Below, piece by piece: positions 60,872 through 64,000 of a stretch of 64,000 nt of DNA. The position numbers were made by a program, and so were the translations under genes. The stretch is from JACKFE01 sp050248735 (GTDB taxonomy: Bacteria; Nitrospirota; Nitrospiria; Nitrospirales; UBA8639), in the NCBI GenBank assembly GCA_050248735.1, contig JBFWRU010000007.1:62001-126000 (forward strand). Reading direction: 5' to 3'. Each line of letters opens with the position of its first letter. Position 1 is the first letter of the stretch. The notes under the pieces were generated by a model. The model was given only the letters and a program-made list of their open reading frames with translations. It ran no database searches and was not told where the DNA came from.

Positions 60872-62275
60872 TCAAGGAGAACCGTTTTCTTCATCGGGGA
60901 GGTGAAGAGAACGTGGGGTCTGGTCGAGATGTTGAGGATCGGCTATTTCTTTTTTAACCGAAACGCCTAATTGTTGAAATTTCCTGGCTGTAGGGAAAAT
61001 TCGTGATTCAAGCGAGGCGACGGCTGCATTATATGATTCCACGCTGCGTCCCAACGATTGTCCAATCCGGGCTATATGTTCCGAAAATGTTCCCATGCGG
61101 TCGAATAATTCCTGACCCAAAGCCGCGATTCGTTCGGCTTCCTCAGTCAATTTTCCCTGGCGCCAGCCATAGGCAATAGCGCGTAATAAGGCAATAAAGG
61201 TCGTCGGCGTTGCTAAGACCACTTTTTTGGTTAAGGCGGTTTCCATCAAGGAGGGATCTCGTTCCGCTGCGGCAGCTAAAAACGAATCATTGGGGATAAA
61301 TAACACCACGAATTCAGGCGCTGAAGGAAATTGATCCCAATACTCTTTTGCGGCTAACTGAAAGATATGCTGCTTGACCTGCTTCACATGTCGATTCAAG
61401 GCCGTTTCACGCTCTGCCTCGGTTTGGGCTTCCAGGCTATCGAGAAAGGCATTCAGGGGAACTTTGGAGTCCACCACCACATCGCGTCCTGCCGGAAGTT
61501 TGACGATCATATCGGGGCGGAGGCGACCCGCTTCTCCCGTGACGCTCTTTTGTTCAAGAAAATCGCAATGCGCCGACATTCCGGCTAATTCGGCGGTTTT
61601 TCGAAGGGCAATTTCGCCCCATCGTCCGCGAATCTGTGGAGAGCGAAGGGCATTGGCCAATTTGGATGTTTCGGCTTGGAGAGCATATTGAGCCGAAGCC
61701 AGTTGGCGCAATTGTTCACTGACGGCACTGATTTCCCGCAAGCGTTGATGTTCCAGGTCCTGGTTGGCTTTATGATAAGTCTGGAGGGATTCGGTCAACG
61801 GTTGAAGAAGCGATTCCCATAATGCATTCCGATGATCCAAATGAGCCGAGGTTTCATTCTGGAGAGCCCGGAATTTTTCTTGGGCAAGCGTAAGAAATCC
61901 TTGGTTGTTTGTGGCCAGGGCCTGAGCCGCCAGGGAACGGAAGGTGTCGGATAAGGTTTCTTTCGTATGATGAAATAGCGCTTCCCGTTCCGAAACCAGA
62001 GTTTGCATATCCTCCAGTTTGGTCAGGGCGGCGGCCTTGGCACCCTCCAGAACTCGGAGTTCTTGTTGCAGGCGGGTTCGTTCCTCTTGGATATCCCTCA
62101 GGTGGTCTTTAAGAGGAGAGAGTTGTCCCAAGGTGGAAGCCAGTTGAGACTCGAGAGCTTGATGGGTTTTTGTCAAGGATTTCTGGAATTTGAGATAACT
62201 CAGTCCCCAAAAGATTCCACCTCCGGCCAGAAAGCTTCCCAGCATGAACAAACCGAATAAAGGATCCGAATTCAT
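60872..62275 (-). CDS. rmuC: DNA recombination protein RmuC
   Basis: This 467-residue protein has an N-terminal membrane anchor (FMLGSFLAGGGIFWGLSYL), a long coiled coil (about 30-190) and the RmuC catalytic-like core (RGRWGEIALRKTAELAGM, then RPDMIVKLPAGRDVVVDSKVPLNAFLD and the downstream QFPSAPEFVVLFIPNDSFLAAA). RmuC family proteins limit DNA inversions at short repeats and resemble nucleases. Its length and domain order are normal. It reads opposite to the FtsH-type gene. Confidence 0.96.
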   Translation of the reverse strand: MNSDPLFGLFMLGSFLAGGGIFWGLSYLKFQKSLTKTHQALESQLASTLGQLSPLKDHLRDIQEERTRLQQELRVLEGAKAAALTKLEDMQTLVSEREALFHHTKETLSDTFRSLAAQALATNNQGFLTLAQEKFRALQNETSAHLDHRNALWESLLQPLTESLQTYHKANQDLEHQRLREISAVSEQLRQLASAQYALQAETSKLANALRSPQIRGRWGEIALRKTAELAGMSAHCDFLEQKSVTGEAGRLRPDMIVKLPAGRDVVVDSKVPLNAFLDSLEAQTEAERETALNRHVKQVKQHIFQLAAKEYWDQFPSAPEFVVLFIPNDSFLAAAAERDPSLMETALTKKVVLATPTTFIALLRAIAYGWRQGKLTEEAERIAALGQELFDRMGTFSEHIARIGQSLGRSVESYNAAVASLESRIFPTARKFQQLGVSVKKEIADPQHLDQTPRSLHLPDEENGSP

Positions 62276-62427
62276 AAATCTATAGGGAGTTCGTGGAGAT
62301 CGGGACTGTTTTCGTCAGATTAAGGCCAGAGGGGTCATGGCTCATTTTGTTTGGACAAGACGGAAGGTGCATGAGTTCGAATAGCTATCCTGGAGTCGTT
62401 CGTCTGGAATGCCCTAACGGCAACCCT

Positions 62428-62460
62428 AAAAAAAATGCCTCTACATAGACCTCTGAGGCA
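62428..62460 (-). terminator. Possible terminator on the minus strand
   Basis: Arms TGCCTC (62436-62441) and GAGGCA (62455-62460) flank a loop of 13 nt, and eight A's precede the arms on the plus strand, giving U's on the minus transcript. It would stop any transcript coming antisense through the FtsH-type gene toward rmuC. The loop is longer than usual. Confidence 0.45.
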
Positions 62461-62541
62461 ATGTCGAGTACCATAAAGGGAAGCGAATCCGCTTGAACCC
62501 ATTCCTGATTGTCATTTTCAGCATATGTGGAGGCCGAAACG

Positions 62542-64000
62542 ATGGATAAAAAATTCCGTCTGTCTATCTGGTATTTCATTATTGCCTTCTGGGGGCTCAT
62601 CATTCTTCAAGAAATTTACTTTGCCGCCCAGCATATGGATGAGGTGCCGTACAGCCAGTTTAAGGCTTGGGTGCAAGAAGATAAAGTAGCCGAGGTCTCC
62701 ATTACCGAAAAAATCATTCATGGCAAACTCAAATCACAAAACAGTCAGGATGCGCCCCAATGGTTTCAGACCGTGCGGGTGGATGATCCGAATTTGGTCA
62801 ATCTGCTTGAAGAGAAACACGTGGAGTATGCAGGCGTCGTCGTGAGTACGCTATGGAAAGATGTGGCCTCGTGGGTGGTGCCAATTCTGGTGTTTGCGGG
62901 CATTTGGTTTTTGATCCTGAAAAAACTCGGACAGGGGGCGGGCGGCGGGTTTATGCGAATTGGAAAATCCAAGGCCAAAGTATATATCGAAAATGACATT
63001 CCCACACGTTTTGCTGATGTCGCAGGCGTGGACGAAGCCAAGGATGAGTTGATGGAAGTGATTGAGTTTTTGAAAACCCCGGAAAAATTCACCCGTATCG
63101 GCGGACGAATTCCTAAAGGAGTGTTGTTGATCGGTCCTCCTGGAACCGGAAAGACGTTATTAGCCAAAGCGATTGCGGGGGAAGCGGGAGTGCCGTTCTT
63201 TTCCATCAGCGGGTCGGAGTTTGTGGAGATGTTCGTGGGAGTCGGAGCGGCCAGAGTACGGGATTTATTTGAACAGGCCAAAAGCAAGGCCCCCTGTATT
63301 ATTTTTATTGATGAGCTGGATGCGCTGGGGAAGGCCAGGGGAACGGGCCCCATGATGCATGAAGAGCGTGAACAAACGCTCAATCAGCTGCTGGTCGAAA
63401 TGGATGGGTTTGACCCTCGTGTAGGAGTCATTATTTTAGCCGCGACGAATCGACCTGAAATTTTGGATCAGGCCTTGTTGCGGGCAGGGCGTTTTGATCG
63501 CCAGGTGCTGGTTGATCGGCCGGATCGCCAAGGCCGGACAGCCATTTTGTCTATTCATGCTACATCCATCAAATTGGCTCCCGGTGTGAATCTGGAGCAG
63601 ATTGCGGCGATGACACCGGGGATGGTCGGGGCGGATTTGGCCAATGTTGTTAATGAAGCCGCCTTGCTGGCTATCCGCCGTGGGCGGGAAACCGTTCAGC
63701 AATCCGATTTTGAGGAAGCCGTGGAACGGGTCATTGCCGGATTGGAAAAGAAAAGTCGGGTATTGAGTCAGGATGAGCGAAAACGGGTGGCTCACCATGA
63801 GATCGGACATGCCTTGGTGGCCTTGTCCCTGCCTGGGGCTGATCCGGTTCAGAAGATTTCTATTGTGCCTCGGGGAATCGCGGCTTTAGGTTATACCCTT
63901 CAATTGCCGACGGAGGATCGTTATTTATTGACCCGAACCGAGTTGGAAAATCGAATCGCCGTATTGATGGGAGGGCGAGTGGCGGAAGAATTGGTCTTTG
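62542..64000 (+). CDS. ftsH: FtsH-type membrane AAA+ metalloprotease (3' partial)
   Basis: The ORF runs off the right edge (486 codons visible). Two transmembrane helices (about 6-25 and 108-127) enclose a periplasmic region of about 80 residues. The AAA+ domain has Walker A at 198-205 (GPPGTGKT), Walker B (CIIFIDELDALG) and arginine finger region (LRAGRFDRQV). The zinc motif at 419-423 is HEIGH rather than the usual HEAGH. The sequence following Walker B reads GKARGTGPMMHEEREQTLNQ, so the usual GGGHDERE region is altered. It would degrade membrane and regulatory proteins. The RBS is TGGAGG about 8 nt before the ATG. There may be a second FtsH elsewhere; this looks like a divergent copy. Confidence 0.93.
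   Translation, partial: MDKKFRLSIWYFIIAFWGLIILQEIYFAAQHMDEVPYSQFKAWVQEDKVAEVSITEKIIHGKLKSQNSQDAPQWFQTVRVDDPNLVNLLEEKHVEYAGVVVSTLWKDVASWVVPILVFAGIWFLILKKLGQGAGGGFMRIGKSKAKVYIENDIPTRFADVAGVDEAKDELMEVIEFLKTPEKFTRIGGRIPKGVLLIGPPGTGKTLLAKAIAGEAGVPFFSISGSEFVEMFVGVGAARVRDLFEQAKSKAPCIIFIDELDALGKARGTGPMMHEEREQTLNQLLVEMDGFDPRVGVIILAATNRPEILDQALLRAGRFDRQVLVDRPDRQGRTAILSIHATSIKLAPGVNLEQIAAMTPGMVGADLANVVNEAALLAIRRGRETVQQSDFEEAVERVIAGLEKKSRVLSQDERKRVAHHEIGHALVALSLPGADPVQKISIVPRGIAALGYTLQLPTEDRYLLTRTELENRIAVLMGGRVAEELVF

Noticed and set aside
1..64000. tRNA genes, rRNA genes, CRISPR arrays, prophage or insertion-sequence genes
   Set aside because: I looked for tRNA T-arms, spaced direct repeats and transposase or integrase motifs and saw none that hold up.

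Overview
The window looks like chromosomal DNA from a diderm, free-living bacterium of moderate GC content. Overall gene style is reminiscent of Nitrospirota, but that is an impression: there is no rRNA or other decisive marker here and I could not run a comparison. Support for a two-membrane cell comes from Lgt, several lipobox-bearing proteins and a DUF4197 exported protein. Genes are densely packed on both strands. I saw no tRNA, rRNA, CRISPR array, prophage or insertion sequence.

Layout. 1-6.3 kb: an addB-like/addA-like recombination nuclease pair (the first cut by the window edge), then a TPR lipoprotein and convergent lgt. 7.9-9.7 kb: a sigma-54 activator gene, an AT-rich spacer with a palindromic activator-type site and a sigma-54 promoter, and a small zinc-ribbon gene. 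10-13.2 kb: an Mrp-type Fe-S carrier ATPase, a Rieske protein and a hybrid histidine kinase. 13.7-19.9 kb: a complete five-gene oligopeptide/dipeptide ABC transporter. 20-21 kb: an AT-rich orphan gene with a PD-(D/E)XK-like motif, flanked by repeat-like sequence. 21.3-27.6 kb: a 2-oxoacid decarboxylase, a MEMO-family protein with a PqqD-like N-terminus, cyclophilin, a GT1 glycosyltransferase, a small membrane protein and ElbB. 27.6-29.5 kb: a RiPP-like locus (PqqD, HPr-kinase-like protein, and a precursor-like peptide ending in Gly-Gly-Trp repeats). 30-36.5 kb: two lipoproteins, a DUF1015 protein, a helical-repeat protein and a phosphoenolpyruvate mutase/nucleotidyltransferase fusion. 36.8-42.5 kb: small housekeeping and conserved hypothetical genes (parvulin, methyltransferase, CheY-like, YchJ-like, DUF188, transglutaminase-like). 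42.6-52.9 kb: two pentapeptide-repeat proteins, a 28-residue lysine-rich microprotein, an MFS transporter, an A-adding tRNA nucleotidyltransferase fusion, a basic/acidic low-complexity protein and a peroxiredoxin. 53-64 kb: scpA-scpB, a GlcD/GlcF-type fusion oxidoreductase, a MoaD/ThiS-like protein, DUF3565, DUF4197, a second zinc-ribbon paralogue, rmuC and an ftsH-type protease cut by the right edge.

The most unusual parts are the RiPP-like locus at 27.6-29.5 kb, which lacks the usual maturation enzymes nearby; the sigma-54 module at 7.9-9.7 kb with a paralogue of its target 50 kb away; the lone PEP mutase fusion; and the PqqD-like/MEMO fusion. Assignments rest on motif recognition by eye. 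No database search was possible.
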